DNA of 64,000 nucleotides from Curvibacter microcysteis (lineage in GTDB: Bacteria > Pseudomonadota > Gammaproteobacteria > Burkholderiales > Burkholderiaceae_C): the NCBI RefSeq assembly GCF_028649435.1, contig NZ_JAQSIN010000002.1; one strand, written 5' to 3'. The notes under the pieces were generated by a model, which was not told where the DNA came from, did not search any database, and saw nothing but the letters and a program-made list of their open reading frames with translations. Each line of letters begins with the position of its first letter. Within the stretch, counting starts at the first letter, position 1. Made by a program: the position numbers and the translations under genes. Positions 25,484 through 34,668 of this stretch are shown here, one piece after another.

Positions 25484-26122
25484 TCAATCGCGGTAAATCA
25501 TTTGCAACACCCCTTGGGTGGTCGAGTTGGGCCCGAAGCCCATGGCGGTGACGCGGTACACATAGCGGCGGTCGGCAGGCTTTTCGACTTCGGCGTCGCG
25601 CGGGTCGGGAATGGCTTCGACCACGTAACGGGGCTTCAAGGCGGCTTGCAAGCCCTTGCCGACGCTGAACGGGCGCGCACTTCCCGAGGCACTGGTGAAG
25701 TCACCGTAGGTCACGTACTTGGTGTTGCTGGTGGCCAAAAAGTCAACCGTCAGCCAGTTGGGGCGGTCCCCCTCGACATAGGCGCACAGGCCTTTTTGAT
25801 TGCCCGTCGTGCCGCAGTCGGCGATGAAGTTGGTCAGGTCGGGCTTGTCGCTGAACAGGGCGCGCCGGGTGCCGGTGATGCTTGACACACTTTCCGTGTC
25901 GATGTCGAACTCCGCGTCCATCAGGGCGGCTTCGGCCCCTTGCCAGGCGATTTGCAGGTCGCGGTCGTTGCGGGTGGTGCGCTCGGCCATGGTGGCGATC
26001 TGGATGCCGCCAATCCCCAGCAGAGACACGACCACCAGCAGCAGCAACACGACCACCAGCGAGGCCCCACCCTGGCGGGGACGCTCAGGTGGCTGGCGAA
26101 GGGAGCGGGGCAGGGCGTGCAT
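25484..26122 (-). CDS. pilX: minor pilin assembly protein PilX
   Basis: This 212-aa protein has a short basic N-terminus (PRQGG), then the hydrophobic helix ASLVVVLLLLVVVSLLGI and ERTTRNDRDLQIAWQGAEAAL, which is the PilX pattern. Unlike other prepilins, PilX proteins usually lack the canonical Glu5, and that is so here. ATG 26122 follows the pilW stop by 1 nt, which decides the start; longer in-frame extensions upstream lie inside pilW and are not real. It is a core minor pilin of the tip complex with PilV, PilW and PilY1. Confidence 0.9.
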   Translation of the reverse strand: MHALPRSLRQPPERPRQGGASLVVVLLLLVVVSLLGIGGIQIATMAERTTRNDRDLQIAWQGAEAALMDAEFDIDTESVSSITGTRRALFSDKPDLTNFIADCGTTGNQKGLCAYVEGDRPNWLTVDFLATSNTKYVTYGDFTSASGSARPFSVGKGLQAALKPRYVVEAIPDPRDAEVEKPADRRYVYRVTAMGFGPNSTTQGVLQMIYRD

Positions 26123-26123
26123 G

Positions 26124-27185
26124 TCAGAGGTCCTGGGCATTGCGCAGGTGGATGGTGAAGGTGAAGGCTTTGCGCATGCGGCCATCGGGGGTTGGGCTGT
26201 AGACCGTGTTGCGGTCGTTGGCATTGGTGTTGGACATCGCTGAGCCCAGCGTGCCCGAGTTGCTGTCTCTGCCCAGACCCAATGGGTAGAAGGTGATGGT
26301 GGTGCTTTTGTCCGGGGCTTGGTTGGGGGCCCCGCGCACCACCATGCCCACGCGCAAGGCGCGCACACGGCTCCAGTTGAAGTAGGTGGCGGTTTGGTTG
26401 CCCGTGACCGTGATCTGGTCGGCCCGCAGGTAGCGGTCAGGCACGGAGTCTGCGGTGGTGGGGGTGGAGGTGGCCGTGACCGTCGTGTTGTTGGCACCAA
26501 TGCCGTCGACCCCGTAAAGCACCTGGAAGTTTTCAACCCCGCGCACCAAGGGGGTGACGGTGAAGGTGGTGGTGCCGGCATTGGCCACCGAGCACAGCAG
26601 TGCTGGTTCGCCGTCCACGTCGGCCCCCACATGCAGGATGCTGGTGGAGCGGTCATCCCGGTTGAGCGGGACGGCGGCGAGGGGCGTACCGGTGCAGTCA
26701 ATCATGCTGGCGTCGGTGCTGCTGGCGTTGAGGAAGGTGCTGGCTGGCTGGAACCGCAACACCAAGATGTCGCTGCCATCGCCCAAGGTGTTGGCCGTGC
26801 GGGTGGTGCCGCCATCCCAGGCGTCAGTGCTGACGCGGCTGGCGTTGTTCAGCCCATAAACGTTGGGGATGGGCGTGACCGCAATGCCATTGGTGTTGGT
26901 TTCGCGGGGGGTCGCGACATAGGTCAGGTCTCGGAACCCGGTTTGCACCCCCAGGCGTTGCAGCAGGTCGGTCACGAAGCGAGCGCTGTCGCGCAGTTGC
27001 GAGCTGGCGTCATTGGCGTTGAAGCCCTGGCGCGCAATGCTCAAAGCGGCCACGGCCGCCAGAGCCACGACCGTGCTGATGGCCAGTGCCACCATCAACT
27101 CCACCAGGGTCAAGCCTTTTTGGGTCGCTTGGGCCCCTTTGCGCTGCGCCGGGCGCTTGAAAAGATGCAAATGGTTTCGCATCAT
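26124..27185 (-). CDS. pilW: minor pilin PilW
   Basis: This 353-aa protein has a 24-residue basic leader ending QKG, then LTLVELMVALAISTVV with the invariant Glu5, typical of PilW. Its long C-terminal domain is rich in Thr, Gly and Asn, as is common for PilW. It overlaps pilV by 4 nt (ATGA) and is followed by pilX after 1 nt, so the minor pilins are translated as a coupled set. Confidence 0.92.
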   Translation of the reverse strand: MMRNHLHLFKRPAQRKGAQATQKGLTLVELMVALAISTVVALAAVAALSIARQGFNANDASSQLRDSARFVTDLLQRLGVQTGFRDLTYVATPRETNTNGIAVTPIPNVYGLNNASRVSTDAWDGGTTRTANTLGDGSDILVLRFQPASTFLNASSTDASMIDCTGTPLAAVPLNRDDRSTSILHVGADVDGEPALLCSVANAGTTTFTVTPLVRGVENFQVLYGVDGIGANNTTVTATSTPTTADSVPDRYLRADQITVTGNQTATYFNWSRVRALRVGMVVRGAPNQAPDKSTTITFYPLGLGRDSNSGTLGSAMSNTNANDRNTVYSPTPDGRMRKAFTFTIHLRNAQDL

Positions 27186-27847
27186 GAGTTACCGCTGGTG
27201 ACAGGAAAAACCAAGGCCGGGCGTGAGCCCGTAGCGCCGCTCAGGTTGAACGCGCTTTCCCCGGTGTTGCTGCGGTTGGTGCTGGTCTGGGTCCAGCCCA
27301 TCTTGATCATGATCAGCCCGTCGGTGCCCGTGCCGCTGCAGGTCCAGACCGGCAGGCCGCTGCTGTCGTAGGGGGCGTTGTCATAGCAAATGCTGACCCG
27401 GGCACCGGGCAGCTCTTGCCCCACGCGGGTGAGCCAGTCCGTCATTTCAGCGTTGGCCACGTCGGTGGTGCTGGTGCAGTTGGTGGTGGCGGTGGCGTTC
27501 AAGCAGTAGGAGGTGGTGGCGGGCGCCATGGCACTGCCACTGAACGTGCCCAGGTAAGGGTTGGCGCCGGCGGCTTTCAGTCCCTCGTCCTTGTTGCCGC
27601 GCATCATTTCAGCCAATTCCCGGGCCAGTGCGGCCGCGCTGGACTGGAGTCGGGCTTGGGTGTTGGACTGCAAGGCAAAGGCCTGCATGCCCACCATGCC
27701 CAGCATGCCGAACGACAAAACAAAGATGGCCACCAACACTTCCAGCAAAGAAAAACCCCGGGCGCGGCGCGGCGCTTGTGGCAGAGCCACTGCCAGGGCT
27801 GGGCCGGGCAGCGGGGCACACGGGGCAGGGAGGTGGCGGTTTTTCAT
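27182..27847 (-). CDS. pilV: minor pilin PilV
   Basis: This 221-aa prepilin has a long leader of about 31 residues ending RARG, then FSLLEVLVAIFVLSFGMLG, the PilV signature. It is the first gene of the six-gene minor pilin/pilY1 operon. The sequence upstream is A+T-rich and contains GTTACGTAAC (27856-27865), a 10-bp palindrome close to the start codon. Confidence 0.92.
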   Translation of the reverse strand: MKNRHLPAPCAPLPGPALAVALPQAPRRARGFSLLEVLVAIFVLSFGMLGMVGMQAFALQSNTQARLQSSAAALARELAEMMRGNKDEGLKAAGANPYLGTFSGSAMAPATTSYCLNATATTNCTSTTDVANAEMTDWLTRVGQELPGARVSICYDNAPYDSSGLPVWTCSGTGTDGLIMIKMGWTQTSTNRSNTGESAFNLSGATGSRPALVFPVTSGNS

Positions 27848-27916
27848 GTGTTTCTGTTACGTAACCGGATGTAGGGTATTTAACATCCTTGTTGAAATTT
27901 AGCAGCAAGGGCCGCA

Positions 27917-27966
27917 ATCGTTCATTTTTGACGGTTTTGCCAGATGATTGGCCGAAAGTGAACGAT
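27917..27966. promoter_or_regulatory. spaced inverted repeat between divergent pilV and dnaE
   Basis: ATCGTTCA (27917-27924) and TGAACGAT (27959-27966) are perfect inverted copies, extended to 11 matches of 12 by the adjoining T-rich bases. Their centres are 42 bp apart, about four helical turns. They lie in an A+T-rich gap upstream of pilV (70 bp from its start) and dnaE. A regulator-binding pair is plausible. Confidence 0.4.
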
Positions 27967-28048
27967 GAGTGGTGCATCTGACCGCTGAGCGGATGGTGAG
28001 CGGTTCAGGTTGGGCCTTACTTTGCTGAGGGGCGGGGCCGCCGTTTCC

Positions 28049-28054
28049 TACAAT
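28049..28054 (+). promoter_or_regulatory. -10 element 6 nt before dnaE (leaderless start likely)
   Basis: TACAAT ends 6 nt before the dnaE ATG at 28061, so transcription should begin at or next to the start codon. No well-spaced -35 hexamer is visible. No other suitable in-frame dnaE start exists upstream. Confidence 0.5.
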
Positions 28055-28060
28055 GGGCAG

Positions 28061-31000
28061 ATGTTTGTTCACCTGCGCCTTCACTCCGAGTTCTCCGTCG
28101 TTGACGGAACCACCCGCATCGACGAAGTCGTCAAAATGGCCGCCAAGAACGGCCAGCCCGCTCTGGCCCTGACGGACTTCAACAACTTGTTTGGCGCCAT
28201 CAAGCTTTATAAGGAAGCCCGGGGCAAGGGCGTCAAGCCCATCATCGGGGCGGAAATCGTGCTCGAGGGCCCGCCCCAGGCCCCGGCGCAGTTGTCACGC
28301 ATGCTGCTGTTGGTGCAAAACACCCAGGGTTACCTGAATCTGTGCGAATTGCTGGCCCGGGGCTGGACTCGCAATGTCGTGGGCGCCTTGGCGGTGTGCC
28401 AGCGCGAGTGGCTGGCCGAGCTCAACGAGGGCTTGATTGCCTTGTCCGGGGCCCATTCCGGGGCGGTGGGCCAGGCCTTGCTGCGCGGCGATGAGGCGGG
28501 TGCATCGGAGCTGGCTTTGCAGATGGCAGGACTGTTCCCGCACCGCTTCTACCTGGAGTTGCAGCGCGCAGGGCGCGCCGACGATGAGGCGCATGTGATT
28601 GCCGCGGTCAAATTGGCGGCCCGTTTGAAGCTGCCGGTGGTGGCCACCCACCCGGTGCAGTTTGCCGGGCCCGATGACTACGAGGCCCATGAGGCTCGCG
28701 TGTGCATCTCTGAGGGCGAGATCCTGGGCAACCAGCGCCGGGTGCGCAAGTTCACCCGCGAGCAGTACTTCAAGAGCACTGAGCAGATGCAGGCCTTGTT
28801 CGCCGACCTGCCGTCCGCCTTGGAAAACACCCTGGAGATCGCGCGCCGCTGCAGCCTGACCCTGGTGCTGGGCAAACCGCAGTTGCCCAACTTCCCCACG
28901 CCCAATGGCATGCCGATTGACGAGTACTTCCGCTTCGCGTCGCACGAGGGACTGGAAGAGCGTCTGAAGCTGCTGTTTGCCACCGACGCCGAGCGCGACG
29001 AGCAGCGCCCGCGCTATGTGGAGCGGCTGGAGTTTGAACTCGTCACGATTTTGAAGATGGGCTTTCCAGGCTACTTCCTGATCGTGGGTGACTTCATTCA
29101 ATGGGCCAAGAACAATGGCTGCCCGGTGGGACCGGGCCGGGGCTCGGGTGCTGGCTCTTTGGTGGCCTATGCGCTGAAGATCACCGACCTGGATCCGTTG
29201 CAGTACAACCTGCTGTTCGAGCGCTTCCTGAACCCGGAGCGGGTGTCCATGCCTGACTTTGACATCGATTTCTGTCAAAGCAACCGCGACCGCGTGATCG
29301 ACTACGTGAAGGACAAGTACGGCAAGAACGCCGTCAGCCAGATCGCCACCTTCGGCACCATGGCGGCCAAGGCCGCCATCCGTGACGTGGGCCGGGTGAT
29401 GGACATGAGCTACACCTTCTGCGACGGCATTTCCAAGCTGGTGCCGGGCAAGCCGGGCATGTCCTACACCTTGCAATACCCGCCCAATCCCAAAAAGGAA
29501 GGCGACAAGAACAACTACGCCATCGAGCTGGAGCCGGTGCTGGCCGAGCGCATCCAGAAGGAAGAAGACGTCAAGACCATCATCGAGATGGCGCAAAAGC
29601 TCGAAGGCATGACCCGCAACATCGGCATGCACGCCGGGGGCGTCTTGATCGCGCCGGGCAAGCTGACCGATTTCTGTCCGCTCTACCAACAGCCCGGCAG
29701 TGAATCGGCGGTGAGTCAGTACGACAAGGACGACGTGGAGGCCATCGGCCTGGTGAAGTTCGACTTCTTGGGTCTGGCCACGCTGACCATCCTGGAAATT
29801 GCGCGCGAATTCATCATGAAGCGCCACAAAGGTCAGGAGGACTTCACCTTCGAGACCATTCCGCTTGACGACGGCCCCACCTACCGCCTGTTCCAGGAGG
29901 GCAAGACCGAGGCCGTGTTCCAGTTTGAAAGCCGCGGCATGCAAGGCATGTTGCGCGACGCCAAGCCCTCGCGGCTGGAGGACCTGATTGCGCTGAACGC
30001 GCTGTACCGTCCAGGCCCCATGGACCTGATCCCCAGCTTCGTGGCGCGCAAGCACGGCCGCGAAGAGGTGATCTACCCCCATCCCTTGGTCGAACCCGTG
30101 CTGGCCGAGACCTACGGCATCATGGTCTACCAAGAGCAGGTGATGCAGACTGCCCAGGTGCTGGGGGGCTACTCGCTGGGTGGCGCCGACATGCTGCGCC
30201 GCGCCATGGGCAAGAAAAAAGCCGAGGAAATGGCCGAGCACCGGACCATCTTCCGCAAGGGCGCGGCCGAGAAGGGCATTGATCAAGAAAAGGCCGACGA
30301 GGTCTTTGACTTGATGGAGAAGTTCGCGGGCTACGGCTTCAACAAGTCCCACGCCGCTGCCTACTCGCTGTTGGCCTACCACACGGCCTGGCTCAAGGTG
30401 CACTACACGGCCGAGTTCTTCTGCGCCAACATGACCGTCGAAATGGACGACACGGACAAGCTCAAGGTCTTGTACGAAGACGCCGTGAAGATGGGGCTGA
30501 CCTTCGAGCCACCCGACGTCAACCGGGGCCGGTACCGTTTTGAGCCGGTCACCAACAAAATCATCCGCTACGGCCTGGGCGCCATCAAGGGCACGGGCCA
30601 GGCAGCGATCGAAGCCATGGTGGCCGCACGCGAGAAGGACGGTCCGTTCAAGAGCCTGTTTGACTTCTGTGTTCGCGTGGACAAGAGCCGCATGAACAAG
30701 CGCACGGTGGAGGCCTTGATCAAGGGCGGGGCTTTTGACGCCATCAACCCGCACCGGGCTTCATTGGTGGCCAGCATCGACCGGGCCTTCGAGTTCGCGG
30801 CGGCGACGGCCGCCAATGCCAACCAGGGCGGCCTGTTCGACATGATGGGCGACGACGCCCATGGCTCCAGCACCCAGGAGCCGGACATGGTCGAAGTGCT
30901 GCCTTGGGGCATCAAGGAGCGCCTGACCTTCGAGAAGACCGCGGTCGGTTTCTACCTCTCCGGGCACTTGTTCGATGAGGTGTCGACCGAAGTGCGCCGC

Positions 31001-31573
31001 TTCGTGCGCCGCCAACTTGACGAACTCGCAGAGAGCCGCGACCCGCAAATGGTTGCCGGCATCGTGAGCGACTTGCGTGTCATCAATGGGCAGCGCGGCA
31101 AACTGGCCATCTTCAAGTTGGATGACAAGACCCGCACCATCGAAGCCACGGCCGACGAGGCCGTGATCAACGCCAACAAGAACCTGCTCAAGGACGATGA
31201 AATGCTCATCGTCAGCGTCAAGTGCCAGCCGGACCGGTTCTCCGGTGGCTTGCGCCTGAGCGTGCAGCAGGTCTGGGACCTGCCCACGGCGCGCTGCCGC
31301 TTTGGCAAGCACCTGCAGGTGGCGGTCAATGGGCGCGCGCCTGACATCGCCAGATTGCTGCGCGAGTTCCCCGCCAAGGTGGAGGAGTCTGAACAAGGCA
31401 CTTTCGAGCGCGGGCTGGACATCCGCCTGCTGGTTCACCGCGAAAAAGACGGCGTGGCGGCCACGGCCGAGCTGCATTTGGGTGATGGCGCCAAGTTCTT
31501 CCCCACCGATGCGGCTTTGGCCAGTTGGGTGGCCCAGGCCCACGAGGGGCGCGCCCGCATCGTGTATGACTGA
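28061..31573 (+). CDS. dnaE: DNA polymerase III alpha subunit
   Basis: This is the replicative polymerase catalytic subunit, 1170 aa, of DnaE1 type. The N-terminal PHP domain begins FVHLRLHSEFSVVDGT. The polymerase core has the glycine-rich GPGRGSGAGSL and the catalytic aspartates in PDFDIDFC. The helix-hairpin-helix region and a C-terminal OB-fold (about 990-1080) follow. The ATG at 28061 gives the conserved N-terminus; an in-frame TTG at 28010 would add 17 non-conserved residues. The -10 hexamer immediately before 28061 supports a leaderless mRNA. Confidence 0.97.
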   Translation: MFVHLRLHSEFSVVDGTTRIDEVVKMAAKNGQPALALTDFNNLFGAIKLYKEARGKGVKPIIGAEIVLEGPPQAPAQLSRMLLLVQNTQGYLNLCELLARGWTRNVVGALAVCQREWLAELNEGLIALSGAHSGAVGQALLRGDEAGASELALQMAGLFPHRFYLELQRAGRADDEAHVIAAVKLAARLKLPVVATHPVQFAGPDDYEAHEARVCISEGEILGNQRRVRKFTREQYFKSTEQMQALFADLPSALENTLEIARRCSLTLVLGKPQLPNFPTPNGMPIDEYFRFASHEGLEERLKLLFATDAERDEQRPRYVERLEFELVTILKMGFPGYFLIVGDFIQWAKNNGCPVGPGRGSGAGSLVAYALKITDLDPLQYNLLFERFLNPERVSMPDFDIDFCQSNRDRVIDYVKDKYGKNAVSQIATFGTMAAKAAIRDVGRVMDMSYTFCDGISKLVPGKPGMSYTLQYPPNPKKEGDKNNYAIELEPVLAERIQKEEDVKTIIEMAQKLEGMTRNIGMHAGGVLIAPGKLTDFCPLYQQPGSESAVSQYDKDDVEAIGLVKFDFLGLATLTILEIAREFIMKRHKGQEDFTFETIPLDDGPTYRLFQEGKTEAVFQFESRGMQGMLRDAKPSRLEDLIALNALYRPGPMDLIPSFVARKHGREEVIYPHPLVEPVLAETYGIMVYQEQVMQTAQVLGGYSLGGADMLRRAMGKKKAEEMAEHRTIFRKGAAEKGIDQEKADEVFDLMEKFAGYGFNKSHAAAYSLLAYHTAWLKVHYTAEFFCANMTVEMDDTDKLKVLYEDAVKMGLTFEPPDVNRGRYRFEPVTNKIIRYGLGAIKGTGQAAIEAMVAAREKDGPFKSLFDFCVRVDKSRMNKRTVEALIKGGAFDAINPHRASLVASIDRAFEFAAATAANANQGGLFDMMGDDAHGSSTQEPDMVEVLPWGIKERLTFEKTAVGFYLSGHLFDEVSTEVRRFVRRQLDELAESRDPQMVAGIVSDLRVINGQRGKLAIFKLDDKTRTIEATADEAVINANKNLLKDDEMLIVSVKCQPDRFSGGLRLSVQQVWDLPTARCRFGKHLQVAVNGRAPDIARLLREFPAKVEESEQGTFERGLDIRLLVHREKDGVAATAELHLGDGAKFFPTDAALASWVAQAHEGRARIVYD

Positions 31574-31741
31574 TGTTGAGAAGGCGCTGGCCGTCGCCGC
31601 CGCAGGCTTGGCTGCCCGCGGCGGCTTCCGAACTGGGCTTGAACTGCGCTAATTCAGCATCAAATGAAAAAGATGGCCTGGAAAACCCTTCCAGAACCGG
31701 CCAAATGGACGGCCAGCCTCGGCGAGCCCCTGTGGCGTCAT

Positions 31742-31747
31742 TAGAAT
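31742..31747 (+). promoter_or_regulatory. -10-like element before clpS
   Basis: TAGAAT lies 10 nt before the ATG at 31758 and overlaps the in-frame ATG at 31746. If used, only the 31758 start fits, with a leader of a few bases. The preceding 31574-31741 shows no gene, only a small CTGGAA-N5-TTCCAG dyad. Confidence 0.35.
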
Positions 31748-31757
31748 GAAATTCATC

Positions 31758-32117
31758 ATGGCAACGAAATCACCTTCCCAACCTGCCGCACCCAAGCTCA
31801 CGCCCTCCGATGGCGAGGGCGGCGCCTCGGTGGTGCTGGAGCGCCTGACCCAAAAAGTGCAGCCGCCCCAGATGTACCAGGTGGTCATGCTCAATGACGA
31901 TTACACCCCGATGGAGTTCGTGGTGTTCGTGATTCAAGAGTTTTTCAACAAGGACCGTGAAACGGCGACCCAAATCATGCTGAAGATTCACCTCGACGGC
32001 AAAGGGATTTGTGGGGTTTATTCACGCGACGTGGCGGCCACCAAGGTTGACCAGGTCATGGATGCGGCCAACAAGGCGGGTCATCCATTGCAATGCGTGA
32101 GTGAGCCTGTTGAATAA
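31758..32117 (+). CDS. clpS: ATP-dependent Clp protease adaptor ClpS
   Basis: ClpS brings N-degron substrates to ClpAP. The 119-aa protein has a disordered N-terminus and the ClpS core with MYQVVMLNDDYTPMEFVV and VFVIQEFF. The N-end-residue pocket residues and the later segment GVYSRDVAATKVDQV are as in the family. Two in-frame ATGs exist, at 31746 and 31758; I prefer 31758 because a -10-like hexamer overlaps the first. The gene is followed after 57 nt by clpA, its partner. Confidence 0.93.
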   Translation: MATKSPSQPAAPKLTPSDGEGGASVVLERLTQKVQPPQMYQVVMLNDDYTPMEFVVFVIQEFFNKDRETATQIMLKIHLDGKGICGVYSRDVAATKVDQVMDAANKAGHPLQCVSEPVE

Positions 32118-32174
32118 ATGGCTTTCAATCCGATTTAAAGTTAAACCACTCAACGCAAGGCAAAAGGAATTCAC

Positions 32175-34514
32175 ATGATTGCCCAGGAATTGGAAGTCAG
32201 CTTGCACATGGCCTTTGTTGAGGCCCGTCAGCAACGTCACGAGTTCATCACCGTGGAGCACCTGTTGCTCGCCTTGTTGGACAACCCCAGCGCCGCCGAG
32301 GTGCTGCGCGCCTGCTCGGCCAGCATCGACGACTTGCGAAAGTCCTTGACCAACTTCATCAAGGACAACACGCCCCAGGTGGCCGGGACCGACGATGTCG
32401 ACACCCAACCCACCTTGGGCTTCCAGCGCGTCATTCAGCGCGCCATCATGCACGTCCAGTCGACTGGCAATGGCAAAAAAGAAGTCACCGGCGCCAATGT
32501 GCTGGTGGCGATCTTTGGTGAAAAAGACTCCCACGCGGTCTATTACCTGCACCAGCAGGGCGTGACCCGTTTGGACGTGGTCAACTTCATCGCCCACGGC
32601 ATCAAGAAGGGCGAGCCGCCAGAGCCTGTCAAGGGTGCTGATGCAGCCCCTGCGGAGCAGGAAGAAGGCGGCGAGCGCAACGAAAAGGCCTCGCCACTGG
32701 AGCAGTTCACGCAGAACCTCAACCAGATGGCCAAGGACGGCAAGATCGATCCCCTGATCGGGCGCGACTACGAGGTCGAGCGCGTCATCCAGATCCTGTG
32801 CCGCCGCCGCAAGAACAACCCGCTGCTGGTCGGCGAGGCCGGTGTGGGCAAGACCGCCATCGCGGAAGGTCTGGCCTGGCGCATCACCCAAAACGACGTG
32901 CCGGAAATCCTGGCCGAAGCGCAGGTGTATTCGCTGGACATGGGCGCTTTGCTGGCGGGTACCAAGTACCGCGGCGACTTCGAGCAGCGCCTCAAGGGCG
33001 TGCTCAAGGTGCTCAAGGAAAAGCCCAACGCGATCCTGTTCATTGACGAAATCCACACCTTGATCGGTGCCGGTGCCGCCTCGGGTGGCACGCTGGACGC
33101 CTCCAACCTGCTCAAGCCGGCCCTGTCCAGTGGCCAGCTCAAGTGCTTGGGTGCGACCACCTTCACCGAGTACCGTGGCATCTTTGAAAAAGACGCCGCC
33201 CTGTCGCGCCGCTTCCAGAAGGTTGACGTGGTCGAGCCCACCGTGGACCAGACCGTGGAAATCCTCAAGGGCCTGAAGTCGCGCTTCGAAGAGCACCACA
33301 ACGTGAAGTACGCTGCGGCGGCCCTGCAAGCCGCTGCCGAGCTCAGCGCCAAGTACATCAACGACCGCCACCTGCCTGACAAAGCCATCGACGTGATCGA
33401 TGAAGCCGGTGCGGCCCAGCGCATCCTGGCGCCGTCCAAGCGCAAGAAGACCATTGGCAAGACCGAGGTCGAGGAGATCGTGGCCAAGATCGCCCGCATT
33501 CCGCCCGCCAACGTCTCCAACGACGACCGCGGCAAGCTGCAAACCCTGGAGCGCGACCTCAAGAGCGTGGTCTTCGGCCAGGACAAGGCCCTCGAAGTGC
33601 TGGCCTCCTCGGTCAAGATGGCGCGTTCGGGCCTGGGCAAGGGCGACAAGCCGATTGGCACCTTCTTGTTCAGCGGTCCCACCGGCGTGGGCAAAACCGA
33701 AGCGGCCAAGCAGCTGGCCTACATCATGGGCATCGACCTGATCCGCTTCGACATGTCGGAGTACATGGAGCGCCATGCCGTGAGCCGCCTGATTGGCGCG
33801 CCGCCCGGCTATGTGGGCTTTGACCAGGGCGGTCTGTTGACCGAAGCCATCACCAAGAAGCCGCACGCGGTGCTGCTGCTCGATGAAATCGAGAAGGCGC
33901 ACCCGGACATCTTCAACGTGCTGCTGCAGGTCATGGACCATGGCACCTTGACCGACAACAACGGGCGCAAGGCCGACTTCCGCAACGTGATCCTGATCAT
34001 GACCACGAACGCGGGTGCCGAGACCATGAACAAGGCCACCATCGGCTTCACCAACCCGCGCGAAGCGGGTGACGAGATGGCCGACATCAAGCGCTTGTTC
34101 ACGCCTGAGTTCCGCAACCGTCTGGATGCCATCGTTGGCTTCAAGGCGCTGGACGAGCAGATCATCTTGCGCGTGGTCGACAAGTTCTTGCTGCAGCTCG
34201 AAACGCAACTGGCCGAGAAGAAGGTGGATGTCACCTTCACCGACAAGCTGCGCAAGTACCTGGCCAAGAAGGGCTTCGATCCGCTGATGGGCGCCCGCCC
34301 GATGCAGCGCTTGATCCAGGACACCATCCGCCGGGCCCTGGCCGACGAGCTGCTGTTCGGTCGCCTGACCGATGGCGGTCGCTTGACCGTGGACCTGGAC
34401 GAGAAGGATGCGGCCAAGCCCGAGGTCATGCTGGACATCCAGCCGCTGCCCAAGAAGGAAGGCAAGGCCAAGGCCGAGCCGACCGAGCCCGAAGAGGCCG
34501 CTGCCGCCGACTGA
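32175..34514 (+). CDS. clpA: Clp protease ATP-binding subunit ClpA
   Basis: ClpA is the hexameric AAA+ unfoldase of the ClpAP protease. The 779-aa protein has the N-terminal repeat domain (MIAQELEVSLHMAF, where ClpS docks) and two ATPase modules with Walker A motifs GEAGVGKTAIAEG and GPTGVGKTEAAKQ. A ClpP-docking loop reads TIGFTN. An AAAGGA ribosome site precedes ATG 32175. Its partner clpS lies just upstream; a strong terminator follows at 34559-34587. Confidence 0.97.
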   Translation: MIAQELEVSLHMAFVEARQQRHEFITVEHLLLALLDNPSAAEVLRACSASIDDLRKSLTNFIKDNTPQVAGTDDVDTQPTLGFQRVIQRAIMHVQSTGNGKKEVTGANVLVAIFGEKDSHAVYYLHQQGVTRLDVVNFIAHGIKKGEPPEPVKGADAAPAEQEEGGERNEKASPLEQFTQNLNQMAKDGKIDPLIGRDYEVERVIQILCRRRKNNPLLVGEAGVGKTAIAEGLAWRITQNDVPEILAEAQVYSLDMGALLAGTKYRGDFEQRLKGVLKVLKEKPNAILFIDEIHTLIGAGAASGGTLDASNLLKPALSSGQLKCLGATTFTEYRGIFEKDAALSRRFQKVDVVEPTVDQTVEILKGLKSRFEEHHNVKYAAAALQAAAELSAKYINDRHLPDKAIDVIDEAGAAQRILAPSKRKKTIGKTEVEEIVAKIARIPPANVSNDDRGKLQTLERDLKSVVFGQDKALEVLASSVKMARSGLGKGDKPIGTFLFSGPTGVGKTEAAKQLAYIMGIDLIRFDMSEYMERHAVSRLIGAPPGYVGFDQGGLLTEAITKKPHAVLLLDEIEKAHPDIFNVLLQVMDHGTLTDNNGRKADFRNVILIMTTNAGAETMNKATIGFTNPREAGDEMADIKRLFTPEFRNRLDAIVGFKALDEQIILRVVDKFLLQLETQLAEKKVDVTFTDKLRKYLAKKGFDPLMGARPMQRLIQDTIRRALADELLFGRLTDGGRLTVDLDEKDAAKPEVMLDIQPLPKKEGKAKAEPTEPEEAAAAD

Positions 34515-34558
34515 AGCGGCCCAGCCCCAAGAACCGTGGCTCAGCCCAGGTTCATGCC

Positions 34559-34587
34559 AAAAGGCGGTGCAGTGCACCGCCTTTTTT
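34559..34587 (+). terminator. intrinsic terminator after clpA
   Basis: AAAAGGCGGTGC-AGT-GCACCGCCTTTT is a 12-bp perfect stem with a 3-nt loop, and its right arm runs into TTTTTT. It lies 45 nt after the clpA stop and is a textbook terminator, able to work in both directions. Confidence 0.9.
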
Positions 34588-34654
34588 CTTGGGACTTGGG
34601 GCCGCGGCAGCGTGCTTTGGCGCTTGCTTGTCCAGTCACGGCTGCGCGGGCAAG

Positions 34655-34660
34655 GATAAT
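34655..34660 (+). promoter_or_regulatory. -10 element close to sbcB start
   Basis: GATAAT matches the -10 consensus in 5 of 6 bases and ends 8 nt before the sbcB ATG at 34669. The mRNA would be leaderless or nearly so. No clear -35 is present at normal spacing. Confidence 0.4.
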
Positions 34661-34668
34661 GGGCGCCC

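Noticed and set aside
28295..30754. Very long open frame antisense to dnaE (similar ones antisense to alaS, clpA and rng)
   Set aside because: Such antisense frames arise from high G+C codon bias opposite strongly coding genes. They have no ribosome sites or recognisable domains.
31566..31652. Possible 28-aa small ORF overlapping the dnaE stop
   Set aside because: It is the tail of a shifted dnaE frame, has no ribosome site and shows no recognisable features.
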